From an uncultured Lachnospiraceae bacterium (GTDB lineage Bacteria; Bacillota; Clostridia; Lachnospirales; Lachnospiraceae), in NCBI GenBank assembly GCA_902799015.1, contig CADBZI010000013.1, forward strand, positions 1-36,505: a DNA stretch of 36,505 bases, in the 5' to 3' direction. Below, piece after piece: positions 1-7,454 of the stretch (the first letter of the stretch is position 1; each line of letters opens with the position of its first letter). A program made the position numbers and the translations under genes. The notes under the pieces are model-generated. The model ran no database searches. It was not told where the DNA came from and saw only the letters and a list, made by a program, of their open reading frames with translations.

Positions 1-33
1 TGAAGAAACATGAAAAAAAGATTTCATTGCTCT

Positions 34-71
34 GCGGAAGTAACGTCAGCCTTTACGGAATTTACTTCTGC
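34..71. other. Imperfect inverted repeat, possible left-end structure of the TnpB element
   Basis: GCGGAAGTAA at 34-43 pairs with TTACTTCTGC at 62-71, with one G-T wobble. It lies about 220 bases before tnpB. IS200/IS605-type elements carry subterminal hairpins at their ends, so this could be the left end, but no family-specific end sequence or target motif is recognised. The rest of 1-157 shows no gene. Confidence 0.2.
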
Positions 72-157
72 AAACCGGAATTAACTTTCGCACTTAACTA
101 TGGAAAACGTATTGGAAAAGTGTCATGAAAAATGCATCAGGTAAAAGGAACATATGT

Positions 158-185
158 TTGCTTTTGGAATGATATATGCTATACT
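158..185 (+). promoter_or_regulatory. Sigma-A-type promoter ahead of tnpB
   Basis: TTGCTT at 158-163 and TATACT at 180-185 are separated by 16 bases, and TG precedes the -10 (extended -10 form). The spacing and sequence fit a vegetative promoter about 100 bases upstream of the chosen tnpB start. Confidence 0.45.
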
Positions 186-290
186 GAAACTGTCAAAGAG
201 GAAGTACACAAAGGCATTTTCAGACACCTTATGCAAACAGTTCCAGTCACTATATTAAAAGTTATCCGAACGGGATGTCAAGGGGGCGGC

Positions 291-1694
291 ATGTACAGGA
301 CCAGACAGATCAGGATCCGGAAAGGGCATAAGCTGTGGGACTATGGGAAGGACCTGTGCATGAAGTCCGCCCTGCTGTATAACCGTGCGAACTATCTGAT
401 GCGGCAGTACGCGACCGCGGTCCGGGATCTGGAGAAGATGAAGCCCCTTCGGGAGAACCAGATCCGGGTATACCGTCTTGTGAGGGATGCGACCCGCGGG
501 ACGCGGTATGAAGTGAAGGGGGCCTGGCTGACCTATGGCCAGCTGGACTACATCCTGAAAAGGACGGACGATTCGGCCTACCGCGCCCTTCCTGCGCAGG
601 CAAACCAGCAGATCCTGAAGCGGCTTGGGCGGGACTACAGATCCTTCTTCGAGGCGCAGAAGGTGTGGAAGGTGCACCCGGAACGGTTTACCGGAAGGCC
701 GAAACTTCCCGGATACCGGAAGAAGGGGAGTCCTGCCACGGCTGTGCTGACCAATCAGATCTGCTGTGTGAGGGAAGAGCGCTTCCTGAAGTTCCCGGGG
801 ATAAAGGAACGACTTGACCTCGGAAGCCTGCCTTCGGACGGAGGCGTGAAGCTGAAGGAAGTACGGATCAGGCCGGACCACAGAGACCTGGTGGTCGAGG
901 CGGTCCTGGAACTGCCGGACAACAGTTCCGTCCACGGAAGACTGGCCGGTCTGCCTCAGGAAGAGATCCTCAGAAAACTCGCAGGAAGTGATGGCGTGAT
1001 ATACCGTACAGCAGCGATCGACATGGGGGTGGACAACCTGTGCGCGGTGACGGGAAACTTTGGAGGGAGGTCGTTCCTGATAAAGGGAGGGGCTCTCAAG
1101 TCAGAGAACCGGTACTACAACAAGAAACTGGCACAGCTGAGATCAGAGGCGGTGAAGTGCAGCGGCCTGCACAGCACGGAGCGGATCGGGAGGCTGACAG
1201 ACAGGAGGAACCGGATCCTGAAGGACCTGATGCACAAGGCAAGCAGAAAAGTGGCTGACTGGGCATCAGAGAACAGGGTGGATGCTGTCGTACTGGGCCA
1301 TAATGTCTTCCAGAAGCAGGGGATCACAAACGGGCATGTCAATAACCAGAACTTTGTGCAGATACCATTCAGCGTATTTGCAGGCATGCTGAAGTATAAG
1401 CTGGAAGAGAGAGGGATCGCTTTCCTGGAGACGGAGGAGAGCTACACTTCGAAAGCAGACTGCCTTGCGGGAGACGTGATGCCGGTGTACGGGAAAGAGA
1501 GGGAGACCGGCGATGGGGAACGGATCCGCTTTTCAGGGAAACGGATCAGGAGAGGCCTGTACCGTCACGCGGACGGGACCGTGAGCAACGCGGACATCAA
1601 TGGGGCGGCGAACATCCTGCGAAAAGTAATCCCAAACGAAACCGGATGGGATAGAGGCGTCGTGGACACGCCATATGCTGTGAGGATCGCATAA
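291..1694 (+). CDS. tnpB: TnpB, RNA-guided nuclease of an IS200/IS605-type element
   Basis: Predicted 467-residue TnpB protein. Known TnpB proteins are omega-RNA-guided DNA nucleases of IS200/IS605/IS607 elements and ancestors of Cas12. The RuvC-like fold is visible: first aspartate in AAIDMGVDN (D244), last aspartate in NADINGAANIL (D435). At the usual second acidic site the sequence is VVLGHN, with no glutamate. A glutamate-rich stretch, FLETEESYTSK (E380-E383), lies just before the last part and may supply it, as in TnpB variants with rearranged catalytic sites. The usual CxxC zinc-finger pairs are missing. The frame is open upstream to 132, but residues from there do not look like TnpB, and MYRTRQIRIRKG at 291 follows a purine-rich AGGGGGCGG. 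No tnpA transposase is present in the window, so any mobilisation would need help in trans. Confidence 0.88.
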   Translation: MYRTRQIRIRKGHKLWDYGKDLCMKSALLYNRANYLMRQYATAVRDLEKMKPLRENQIRVYRLVRDATRGTRYEVKGAWLTYGQLDYILKRTDDSAYRALPAQANQQILKRLGRDYRSFFEAQKVWKVHPERFTGRPKLPGYRKKGSPATAVLTNQICCVREERFLKFPGIKERLDLGSLPSDGGVKLKEVRIRPDHRDLVVEAVLELPDNSSVHGRLAGLPQEEILRKLAGSDGVIYRTAAIDMGVDNLCAVTGNFGGRSFLIKGGALKSENRYYNKKLAQLRSEAVKCSGLHSTERIGRLTDRRNRILKDLMHKASRKVADWASENRVDAVVLGHNVFQKQGITNGHVNNQNFVQIPFSVFAGMLKYKLEERGIAFLETEESYTSKADCLAGDVMPVYGKERETGDGERIRFSGKRIRRGLYRHADGTVSNADINGAANILRKVIPNETGWDRGVVDTPYAVRIA

Positions 1695-1770
1695 GAGATC
1701 CTCACAGGGACTGGCACGGAAACGTGTCAGCATAGAAACTCCATCCGACGATAGTCGGTTGTGGGTGGTT
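1681..1770 (+). ncRNA. Candidate omega RNA scaffold at the 3' end of tnpB
   Basis: Three perfect hairpins follow one another. TGAGGATC/GATCCTCA (1681-1688, 1697-1704) has the stop codon in its loop. CTGGCACG/CGTGTCAG (1711-1718, 1723-1730) has a GAAA tetraloop. CCGAC/GTCGG (1745-1749, 1754-1758) has a GATA loop. They are followed by TTGTGGGTGGTTCAT. In characterised TnpB systems the omega RNA overlaps the 3' end of tnpB and ends at the element's right end, the guide being the flanking sequence. The position and stacking fit this. The 5' boundary of the RNA and the exact right end are not determined. Confidence 0.5.
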
Positions 1771-1942
1771 CATAATAAAACTGTGAAAGCACATTTATTT
1801 CTGTGAGATGATCGCACAATTCCAGCTTAGCGAGATCTCGACGACTCGCAGTTTAGGGGAAAGATTGTGGGTGGAGTATATGATGATCGTTTCCTGGCCA
1901 AGCCAGTGAAAGCTGCAAAAACATGATACCAGAGGAGAAAAA
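1771..1942. other. Non-coding stretch with a second TTGTGGGTGG copy
   Basis: No gene is seen. TTGTGGGTGG at 1759-1768 recurs at 1865-1874, and a small inverted repeat GCGAG/CTCGC (1830-1834, 1845-1849) precedes the second copy, much as the CCGAC/GTCGG hairpin precedes the first. This may be a degenerate second right end. AGGAGAAAAA before 1943 is the ribosome binding site of the next gene. Confidence 0.3.
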
Positions 1943-2806
1943 ATGATAGAAGAAAAGATCATAGCTGCCTGTGGAAATGATTGCGCATCGTGTCCAAGAT
2001 ATGTTGTATATCCATACGAGAAAACAGACGATGAACTGTATCATACCGCGGAATTATGGATGAGAATCGGATACCGTGATCATGTGGTGGAAAATGAAGA
2101 AATAGCTTGTTATGGCTGTAAGCCAGAAAACTGGTGCAGATATCGGGTGATAAAATGCTGTAAAGACCAAGGGATAAAGACCTGTGGTGAATGCTCAGAG
2201 TACCCCTGTGACAATATAAAAGCGTGTTTTAAAGTAACAAAATCCTTTGAACCCTTGTGCCGCCAGGTGTGTACGGATGATGAATATAAGAGACTGGAAA
2301 AAGCGTTTTTTGAGAAGGAGAAGAATCTTTCCACTAAAATGGTGAACCAGCAGATAGATTATTCGATAAAGAAAGTAACCATAAGTGATTACGATGCTAT
2401 CTATGAATTGTGGAACATGGTGGAGCAGAGTCGGAGGGCATTAAATCCTGTTGATGATTCCCGGGAAGGAATCGCCAGGTATTTGAGAAGGAACCCCGAT
2501 ACATGCTTCGCCGCAGTGAAGGATAGCAGGATCATCGGAGTTATTCTGACCGGTCATGATGGCCGCAGGGCAATCGTACATCACCTGTGCGTACACCCTG
2601 ACTATCAGCGCATGGGTATAGCAGGACACTTGGTTTCCCTTGCAGAGGAAGCCTTACAGAAAGAAGGCATACAGAAGATATTCGGATTGGTATTTAAGGA
2701 TAATGGAGCAGCGAATGCCTTTTGGGAACAGCAGGGGTATTTGCTCAGAACAAACCTGAATTATCGCAACAAAAGTCTGAACAATCAGATTCCTGCAGGA
2801 GAATAA
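1943..2806 (+). CDS. DUF3795 cysteine-rich domain fused to a GNAT acetyltransferase
   Basis: A 287-residue two-domain protein. Residues 1 to about 115 resemble DUF3795, with many cysteines (C10, C14, C17, C56, C59, C65, C72, C73, C81, C84, C89, C95) that could bind a metal. Residues about 140-280 form a GNAT N-acetyltransferase: the acetyl-CoA site is seen in HHLCVHPDYQRMGIAGHL, and the end has NGAANAFWEQQGY, the usual C-terminal GNAT motif. The substrate is unknown. AGGAG lies 6-7 bases before the ATG. No transmembrane segment or signal peptide is seen, so it is probably cytoplasmic. It stands alone, downstream of the TnpB element, with no clear operon partner. Both domain calls rest on motif recognition; GNAT is the firmer of the two. 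Confidence 0.85.
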   Translation: MIEEKIIAACGNDCASCPRYVVYPYEKTDDELYHTAELWMRIGYRDHVVENEEIACYGCKPENWCRYRVIKCCKDQGIKTCGECSEYPCDNIKACFKVTKSFEPLCRQVCTDDEYKRLEKAFFEKEKNLSTKMVNQQIDYSIKKVTISDYDAIYELWNMVEQSRRALNPVDDSREGIARYLRRNPDTCFAAVKDSRIIGVILTGHDGRRAIVHHLCVHPDYQRMGIAGHLVSLAEEALQKEGIQKIFGLVFKDNGAANAFWEQQGYLLRTNLNYRNKSLNNQIPAGE

Positions 2807-2836
2807 GCTTTATGATTGAGATCTGATGGAGTGATG

Positions 2837-2860
2837 ATACTGTGAAACAAAAGAAGATGC
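2837..2860 (+). repeat. Weak third copy of the dispersed leader repeat
   Basis: ATACTGTGAAACA at 2837-2849, followed by AAAGAAGATGC, matches the core of the 29-base repeat at 8738 and 12234 (ATACTGTGAAACAGAAGGAA) with a few substitutions. It lies between the GNAT gene and the small gene at 2925. Confidence 0.4.
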
Positions 2861-2888
2861 ACTTACGTGTCTTTCAGATTAAAGGATA

Positions 2889-2897
2889 TGGTATACT
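2889..2897 (+). promoter_or_regulatory. Extended -10 promoter element before the gene at 2925
   Basis: TGGTATACT is an extended -10 box (TATACT at 2892-2897), 27 bases before the start codon. No clear -35 is seen. The G-rich stretch AAAGGGGGGGA at about 2910-2920 is the ribosome binding site. Confidence 0.4.
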
Positions 2898-2924
2898 ATA
2901 ATTACAGAGAAAGGGGGGGACGTT

Positions 2925-3194
2925 ATGAAATATCCATATATGACACTGATGGATAAGACGGAAATCACCCATGGTGACGTCAGAGAAGACGGAACCGTAT
3001 TAGTATATATCGAGACTCCTGTTGACTGGGGCTTTAACAGCGCTTACTGTGTCCTTCCGTCATATGAATGGAGCGAAATACATGGTTATTCCGAAACAGA
3101 GATAGCTCGTTTTGATAAACTGCTTCATAATAATGCACATCTGATTATCGAGCTGGCCCAGGCCGGAGGATTTGATAATGCCACAGCTGTTTAG
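2925..3194 (+). CDS. Small protein of unknown function, partner of a DUF4160 gene
   Basis: An 89-residue acidic soluble protein starting MKYPYMTLMDKTEITHGD and ending LAQAGGFDNATAV. It has no signal peptide or membrane segment. Its 3' end overlaps the start of the DUF4160 frame at 3178 in a different reading frame, as expected for translationally coupled partners. DUF4160 genes often pair with a small DUF2442-type gene, and this product may belong to that loose group, but I do not recognise it firmly. A strong G-rich ribosome binding site and an extended -10 box support expression. The function is unknown; such pairs are sometimes discussed as toxin-antitoxin-like, which is inference here. 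Confidence 0.75.
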   Translation: MKYPYMTLMDKTEITHGDVREDGTVLVYIETPVDWGFNSAYCVLPSYEWSEIHGYSETEIARFDKLLHNNAHLIIELAQAGGFDNATAV

Positions 3195-3456
3195 ATTCGG
3201 CAACTATGTCATATACTTCTAGTCAAATGAGAATAATCCCACGGAACCGGTTCACGTACATATCAGCGAAAAAAGACCTGTTGAAAACGGAACCAAAATA
3301 TGGATAACCCGGAGCGGTCACACAATAGTTGATAATAATGCTTCGAGAATTCCCAGTGCGAAATTGCGCATGCTTTGCAGATATGTTGAGGCCAACGTTG
3401 ATGAAGTCCTTGAAGAATGGGAGAAGCACTTCGGAGAAGCCAGATTCTTCTGCTGA
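3178..3456 (+). pseudogene. DUF4160 gene interrupted by an in-frame amber codon
   Basis: Read from ATG 3178, the frame gives MPQLFRFGNYVIYF, then TAG at 3220-3222, then SNENNPTEPVHVHISEKRP and on to EEWEKHFGEARFFC, ending at TGA 3454-3456 (92 codons including the amber). DUF4160 proteins typically have a tryptophan here (FWS(N)E.. followed by HVH), so a single TGG to TAG change explains the break. Everything after the stop is still in frame and well preserved, which suggests a recent mutation, suppression, or a sequencing error. It overlaps the preceding small gene by 17 bases. Confidence 0.82.
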
Positions 3457-3477
3457 CTATAAGCATGGTTTTTTTAC

Positions 3478-3512
3478 CCCGGAAATCCAGTTATGCGGGT
3501 TTTCGGGTTTTT
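3478..3512 (+). terminator. Rho-independent terminator
   Basis: An 11-pair stem (3478-3488 with 3497-3507, two G-T wobbles), an 8-base loop and five T residues at 3508-3512. It closes the small-gene/DUF4160 unit. Confidence 0.7.
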
Positions 3513-3530
3513 CTATGCCTGAAATTTTTG

Positions 3531-3570
3531 TTGCACCGCTGTTGCACTTATTGCACCAGAGCCTGTTGCA
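3531..3570. repeat. Four close copies of TTGCAC
   Basis: TTGCAC occurs at 3531, 3542, 3551 and 3565, spaced 9-14 bases apart, in a non-coding stretch (3513-3733) ahead of the NEW3-ABC operon. It could be a cluster of binding sites or simple decay of coding DNA. Nothing else is seen in this stretch apart from the hairpin at 3688. Confidence 0.3.
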
Positions 3571-3687
3571 CCGTCTGTAGTGTCTGAACCGCTGTATTCA
3601 TCGTCTGTTCACAAAAAGAACACAGAAAATAGTAATTTGCGTCACAATACAGGTCTATCTTCTCTCCTGAAATAACAATATTGCTTA

Positions 3688-3704
3688 CGGGAGATAAACT
3701 CCCG
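3688..3704. promoter_or_regulatory. Hairpin in the leader of the NEW3-ABC operon
   Basis: CGGGAG at 3688-3693 and CTCCCG at 3699-3704 form a perfect 6-pair stem with an ATAAA loop, 29 bases before the preferred start codon. It could be an operator or a leader hairpin; it has no T run. Confidence 0.35.
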
Positions 3705-3733
3705 GACATCAAATGGAAAGAAGGCCAAAGATC

Positions 3734-4987
3734 ATGGAAAAGACAACAGGGAGAATGACGAAAAAGGCTGTTCGGTCCGTGTGCGGACTGCTGGCGGCTG
3801 GTCTGCTGGCTGCGGCGGTGATGCCGATGCATGCTGCTGCGGATGAGGAAGAGGCACAGCCTCAGCAGATTACGGAGGCTGAAGCAGGGAAAGTAACGTT
3901 TAGTACGGATTATCCTGGGGTTACCATAAAGCCCGGCGGAACCTCGACGTTTACTCTGTATATTACAAATACCGGTTCGGAAGAGACCACTGTCGAGCTT
4001 AGCGCCGAAGATCTTCCGGAAGGATGGGAAGGAAGCTTTAAGGGCAGTTCCAATGAGGTTTCCATGGTTCATGTGGGTGCGTACCAGAAAAAAGAAGACT
4101 CTCCTTCTCTGAGTTATTCGCTGACGGTCCCGGAGGATACGAAGGAAGATATATATACCATCAGCCTCAACGCAAAGGGTGGAGATGTTGACGAGAGCCT
4201 GGCGCTGACAGTGAAAGTCGACGCGGAAGAAAAAAAGATCGGTGCAGGTGAATTCTCGACAGACTATGCGCAGCAGGAAGGCGATTCCGGCACGAAGTTC
4301 AGCTACACGACGACACTGACCAACAACAGCGGTGAGAACATGACGTATTCACTGTCAGCGGAGGGGGCTCCCGAGGGCTGGACAGTGACATTTACGCCGT
4401 CTGATACAACCACCGCCACTTCTTCAGTGCCCGTGGATGCCGGTGCAAGCTCTACGATCAAGGCAGCCATTGTTCCGGCGCAGAATGTGACGGCCGGAGA
4501 GTATCCGATCACACTTGTCGCTGCCTGTGCAGGTGAGACTCTCGAGCTGCCTGTTACGGTCAAGATCACCGGGACATACAGCCTGACGGCTACGACGCCG
4601 ACCGGAAATCTTTCCACCAGCGCTTACGCGGGAGAGACAAAGGATGTAGCCCTCTCCATACAGAATACGGGGAATATCGATCTGACAGCCGTCAGCCTGG
4701 AAGCACAGGCTTCCACGGACTGGGAGATCACTTTTGACCAGGACACGATCAATGAGATCCCGGCGGGCGGGAGCGCAGAAGTAACCGCACACATCACACC
4801 GGCAAAGGATGCGATCCTGGGCGATTATGTGACTATTATCACAGCATCAAATGACGCGGTTTCATCGGATTGCGAACTCAGGGTTTCCGTGCAGAACCAT
4901 ACAAGCTGGGGCATCGCAGCTGTTGCCGTCATTGCGGTCCTTGTTCTCGGATTAGTGCTGATCATTCGCAGATTTGGCAGGAGATGA
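3734..4987 (+). CDS. Membrane-anchored NEW3/Ig-like repeat surface protein
   Basis: Predicted 417-residue exported protein. An N-terminal signal peptide (VCGLLAAGLLAAAVMPMHAAA) is followed by three repeated beta-rich modules of about 110 residues. Each carries phrases such as VTIKPGGTSTFTLYITNTGS, LPEGWEGSF or APEGWTVTF, typical of NEW3 (alpha-galactosidase NPCBM-associated) domains. A C-terminal transmembrane helix (GIAAVAVIAVLVLGLVLII) with an arginine-rich tail would anchor it outside the membrane. Its stop overlaps the region of the ABC ATPase start, so it is the first gene of a three-gene operon. NEW3 proteins next to ABC-2-type exporters are common, but their cargo is mostly unknown. 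An upstream in-frame ATG exists at 3713; 3734 is preferred because AAAGAAGG lies at a good distance. Confidence 0.85.
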   Translation: MEKTTGRMTKKAVRSVCGLLAAGLLAAAVMPMHAAADEEEAQPQQITEAEAGKVTFSTDYPGVTIKPGGTSTFTLYITNTGSEETTVELSAEDLPEGWEGSFKGSSNEVSMVHVGAYQKKEDSPSLSYSLTVPEDTKEDIYTISLNAKGGDVDESLALTVKVDAEEKKIGAGEFSTDYAQQEGDSGTKFSYTTTLTNNSGENMTYSLSAEGAPEGWTVTFTPSDTTTATSSVPVDAGASSTIKAAIVPAQNVTAGEYPITLVAACAGETLELPVTVKITGTYSLTATTPTGNLSTSAYAGETKDVALSIQNTGNIDLTAVSLEAQASTDWEITFDQDTINEIPAGGSAEVTAHITPAKDAILGDYVTIITASNDAVSSDCELRVSVQNHTSWGIAAVAVIAVLVLGLVLIIRRFGRR

Positions 4988-4992
4988 TAATC

Positions 4993-6000
4993 ATGACGGA
5001 TACAATGATTATCCGTACCGAGGATCTGACCAAAGCCTACGGCACAAAGACAGCTGTCAACCACCTCAGCCTGGAGATCAGGCGGGGCGAGATATTCGGG
5101 CTACTCGGACCGAATGGTGCGGGAAAAACAACTACGATACTGATGCTTCTGGGACTGACCGAACCCACACAGGGCAAGGCGCTGATCGACGGATATGACT
5201 GCACAAGGCAATCCATGCAGGTCAAACGGATCACCGGATATATGCCGGACAATGTCGGCTTTTACAGTGACATGACCGGCAGGGAGAACCTCCGTTTTAC
5301 AGCAAGGCTGAACGGAATTCCCGAAAAAGAGATCGATCCGCTGATCGACAGACTGATCGGGAAGGTCGGGATGACATACGCAGCGGACCAGAAGACGGGG
5401 ACCTATTCAAAAGGCATGCGCCAGAGACTCGGCATTGCGGATGTCCTGATCAAGGATCCGGCGGTCATTATCATGGATGAACCGACAGCGGGACTTGACC
5501 CGGAAGGCATGCGCGAATTTCTGAGCCTGATCAAACAGCTGAGTGTAGAGGATGGAAAAACGATCCTCGTCTCCAGCCACCAGCTCTACCAGATCCAGCA
5601 GATTTGCGACAGAGTCGGCATCTTCGTGGGGGGAAGCCTGATCGCATGCGGCGGGATCGGTGAACTCGGATCCCAGATCGCGGCACAGGGCCATTATACA
5701 CTGGAGATCTCAACAGAACCGTGCGATGACAGGTTCCTGGGGTTCCTGGGAGAACTGGACGGGATCAGCGGGATATCCAAAGAAGGCAGCACTTTTGTAA
5801 TCAGTTCTTCCAAGGATCTGCGCAGTGATATCACCAGGTTCCTCGGAACACACGAATACAAACTGCTGCATATGCATCAGAAGGGCGGGGATCTGGACGA
5901 GATCTACCGTGTCTATTTTGAGGAAGCTGAAATAGAAGGAGATGAGGATCATGACAAGAACGGCAGCAGGAAGCACCGTTTCAGCCACAGAGGGACATGA
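4993..6000 (+). CDS. ABC transporter ATP-binding protein
   Basis: A 335-residue ABC ATPase that would power the permease encoded next. Visible motifs are Walker A GPNGAGKTTT, signature YSKGMRQRLGIA, and Walker B VIIMDEPTAGLDPEG followed by the switch histidine in LVSSHQLYQI. The C-terminal 100 residues are the usual extension of CcmA/DrrA-type ATPases. ATG 4993 is chosen because AGGAG at 4979-4983 lies 9 bases upstream. The frame stays open further upstream, within the NEW3 gene. The end overlaps the permease start by about 50 bases, indicating tight coupling. The substrate is not evident. Confidence 0.92.
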   Translation: MTDTMIIRTEDLTKAYGTKTAVNHLSLEIRRGEIFGLLGPNGAGKTTTILMLLGLTEPTQGKALIDGYDCTRQSMQVKRITGYMPDNVGFYSDMTGRENLRFTARLNGIPEKEIDPLIDRLIGKVGMTYAADQKTGTYSKGMRQRLGIADVLIKDPAVIIMDEPTAGLDPEGMREFLSLIKQLSVEDGKTILVSSHQLYQIQQICDRVGIFVGGSLIACGGIGELGSQIAAQGHYTLEISTEPCDDRFLGFLGELDGISGISKEGSTFVISSSKDLRSDITRFLGTHEYKLLHMHQKGGDLDEIYRVYFEEAEIEGDEDHDKNGSRKHRFSHRGT

Positions 6001-6985
6001 GCGCAGGAGCATCCGCTACCACAGTCTGAGGGCGCTCTACCGGAAGGAAATGGCAGATCATGTGACCAGCAAGAGGTTCATTATTATTCTGATCCTCGTG
6101 ATCGCGATGACGATCGCGAGCGTATACGGCGCAGTTACCGGGATCAAAAGCGCGATCATGAATGCGGCTGTGGATAAGAACGCAGCATTTGACGCGAGTT
6201 ACATGTTCCTCAAACTGTTTACTACCGGCGGAAGTTCCATTCCGTCGTATATGTCACTGATCGCGCTGATCGGTCCGTTTATCGGGCTGATCCTTGGATT
6301 TGACTCGATCAACGCTGAGAAAAACAACGGGACCCTGAACCGTCTGGTGTCCCAGCCCATTTACAGGGATTCCATCATCATCGGCAAGTTTCTGGCATCC
6401 TCGACACTGATTGCGGTCATGGTCATGAGTACAGGCATAGCAGTCGGATGCGCAGGATTTCTGGCATCCGGCATACAGCCGTCGGGCGAGGAGATCGTCA
6501 GAGTCCTGATCTATCTGCTCTATACGATCATATATATCTGCTTCTGGCTGGCAATGGCTATGCTATTCTCAGTCTTTACCAGGCATGCAGCAACATCGGC
6601 GCTCGCTTCGATCGCACTTTGGCTTTTCTTTGCCATTTTCATGAGTCTTCTGGCAGGCATCCTGGCAAACGCTGCTTACCCGGTCAATACTGAATATGAA
6701 CAGGCGGTCAATGCGCTGAACAATTACAATCTGAAGCTGAATCTGAACAGGATCTCTCCGTACTATCTGTACTCAGAAGCCAGTTCCGTTCTGATGAACC
6801 CGGCGACCCGGGCGATCAACGCTGTGTCATACGAACAGCTGGTCGGGGCGCTGAGCAGCTATCTGCCGCTCGGACAGAGCCTGCTGCTGGTCTGGCCGCA
6901 CCTGGTCGGCCTGCTGGCCCTGTCATTTGCGGCATTCACGATTTCGTATATCGGCTTTATGAGGCAGGAAGTCCGAGGAACCTGA
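5951..6985 (+). CDS. ABC-2-type transporter permease
   Basis: A 344-residue integral membrane protein with about six helices (for example FIIILILVIAMTIASVYGAV, LIALIGPFIGLILGFDS, LWLFFAIFMSLLAGILA, LVGLLALSFAAFTISYIGF). The sequence GFDSINAEKNNGTLNRLVSQPIYRDSIIIGK is typical of ABC-2 (NatB/ABC2_membrane) permeases, in which this loop contacts the ATPase. A long extracytoplasmic loop with asparagine-rich sequence lies around residues 235-300. ATG 5951 is used because AAGGAG ends 9 bases before it. It is the last gene of the NEW3-ATPase-permease operon. Direction and cargo are unknown; NatAB-like export is the usual role. Confidence 0.88.
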   Translation: MTRTAAGSTVSATEGHERRSIRYHSLRALYRKEMADHVTSKRFIIILILVIAMTIASVYGAVTGIKSAIMNAAVDKNAAFDASYMFLKLFTTGGSSIPSYMSLIALIGPFIGLILGFDSINAEKNNGTLNRLVSQPIYRDSIIIGKFLASSTLIAVMVMSTGIAVGCAGFLASGIQPSGEEIVRVLIYLLYTIIYICFWLAMAMLFSVFTRHAATSALASIALWLFFAIFMSLLAGILANAAYPVNTEYEQAVNALNNYNLKLNLNRISPYYLYSEASSVLMNPATRAINAVSYEQLVGALSSYLPLGQSLLLVWPHLVGLLALSFAAFTISYIGFMRQEVRGT

Positions 6986-7120
6986 CAATGGTGTCACTGA
7001 GCATTTGCAATGCAGATACGCTTTGCAGTGATGCAGTCTTTCTGAAAGGGGTAATCTTACAGTCATCACTCGTGAAATCGTGAATTGGAAAGAGAGATTC
7101 CGTTCTGCATACTGCTCGTA
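6986..7120. other. Intergenic stretch with no feature seen
   Basis: Between the permease stop and the minus-strand terminator I find no convincing gene, promoter or repeat. Confidence 0.5.
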
Positions 7121-7149
7121 AGAAAGACGCCGGGCTGTAAGGCCCGGCG
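7121..7149 (-). terminator. Terminator of the 21-codon minus-strand gene
   Basis: CGCCGGGC (7128-7135) and GCCCGGCG (7142-7149) form a perfect 8-pair stem with a 6-base loop. Read on the minus strand it is followed by TCTTTCTT, a T-rich tail. On the plus strand no T run follows, so it serves minus-strand transcription. Confidence 0.65.
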
Positions 7150-7191
7150 CCTGGTTATCTCATGAATATTTTATTTCTCCCAAACGGGCGC

Positions 7192-7257
7192 TCAGCCCTT
7201 GAAGCTCTCGTAATACTCTTCCAACGCGTGCTCGATCATGGTAAAGAATGCCTTCAT
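7192..7257 (-). CDS. Predicted 21-residue peptide gene, divergent from lysR
   Basis: A very short minus-strand frame: MKAFFTMIEHALEEYYES then FKG and TGA. AAAGGAG lies 6 bases upstream of the ATG, an excellent ribosome binding site, and a strong terminator follows about 45 bases after the stop. The peptide is amphipathic, with a hydrophobic start and an acidic, aromatic-rich middle. A start, a ribosome binding site, a stop and a terminator within 140 bases argue that this is a real small gene rather than chance. It points away from the LysR regulator at 7455, so LysR could control it. I do not recognise a family. Confidence 0.55.
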   Translation of the reverse strand: MKAFFTMIEHALEEYYESFKG

Positions 7258-7272
7258 AGTCTGCTCCTTTCT

Positions 7273-7290
7273 GATCCCCTGCGCGGGATC
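7273..7290. promoter_or_regulatory. Inverted repeat in the leader of the 21-codon gene
   Basis: GATCCC (7273-7278) and GGGATC (7285-7290) flank 6 bases, just before the ribosome binding site of the minus-strand peptide. It could be a leader hairpin or an operator. The remaining gap to 7454 should hold both divergent promoters; no canonical pair of boxes stands out. Confidence 0.35.
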
Positions 7291-7454
7291 TCAAAATCAT
7301 TTATCCCTTCGAATCACGGTCTTTTCCGTGCTCCTTCGAGGTCTTTTCCTTTGCTGATTACAGAGTAGCATCTAGCCGTGCTGATGTAAAATACATATAA
7401 TAACAGTATTGAGATACCTTTCAAGTATATCAGGAGCGAAGGGAGGAACAGAAG

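Noticed and set aside
132-290. Longer start for TnpB at 132
   Set aside because: The extra 53 residues do not resemble TnpB and the tnpB promoter at 158-185 lies inside this stretch; the family-like N-terminus begins at 291.
3531-3570. TTGCAC repeats as a CRISPR-like array
   Set aside because: The units are only 6 bases and the spacing is irregular and short; no cas genes are present. No CRISPR array is seen in the window.
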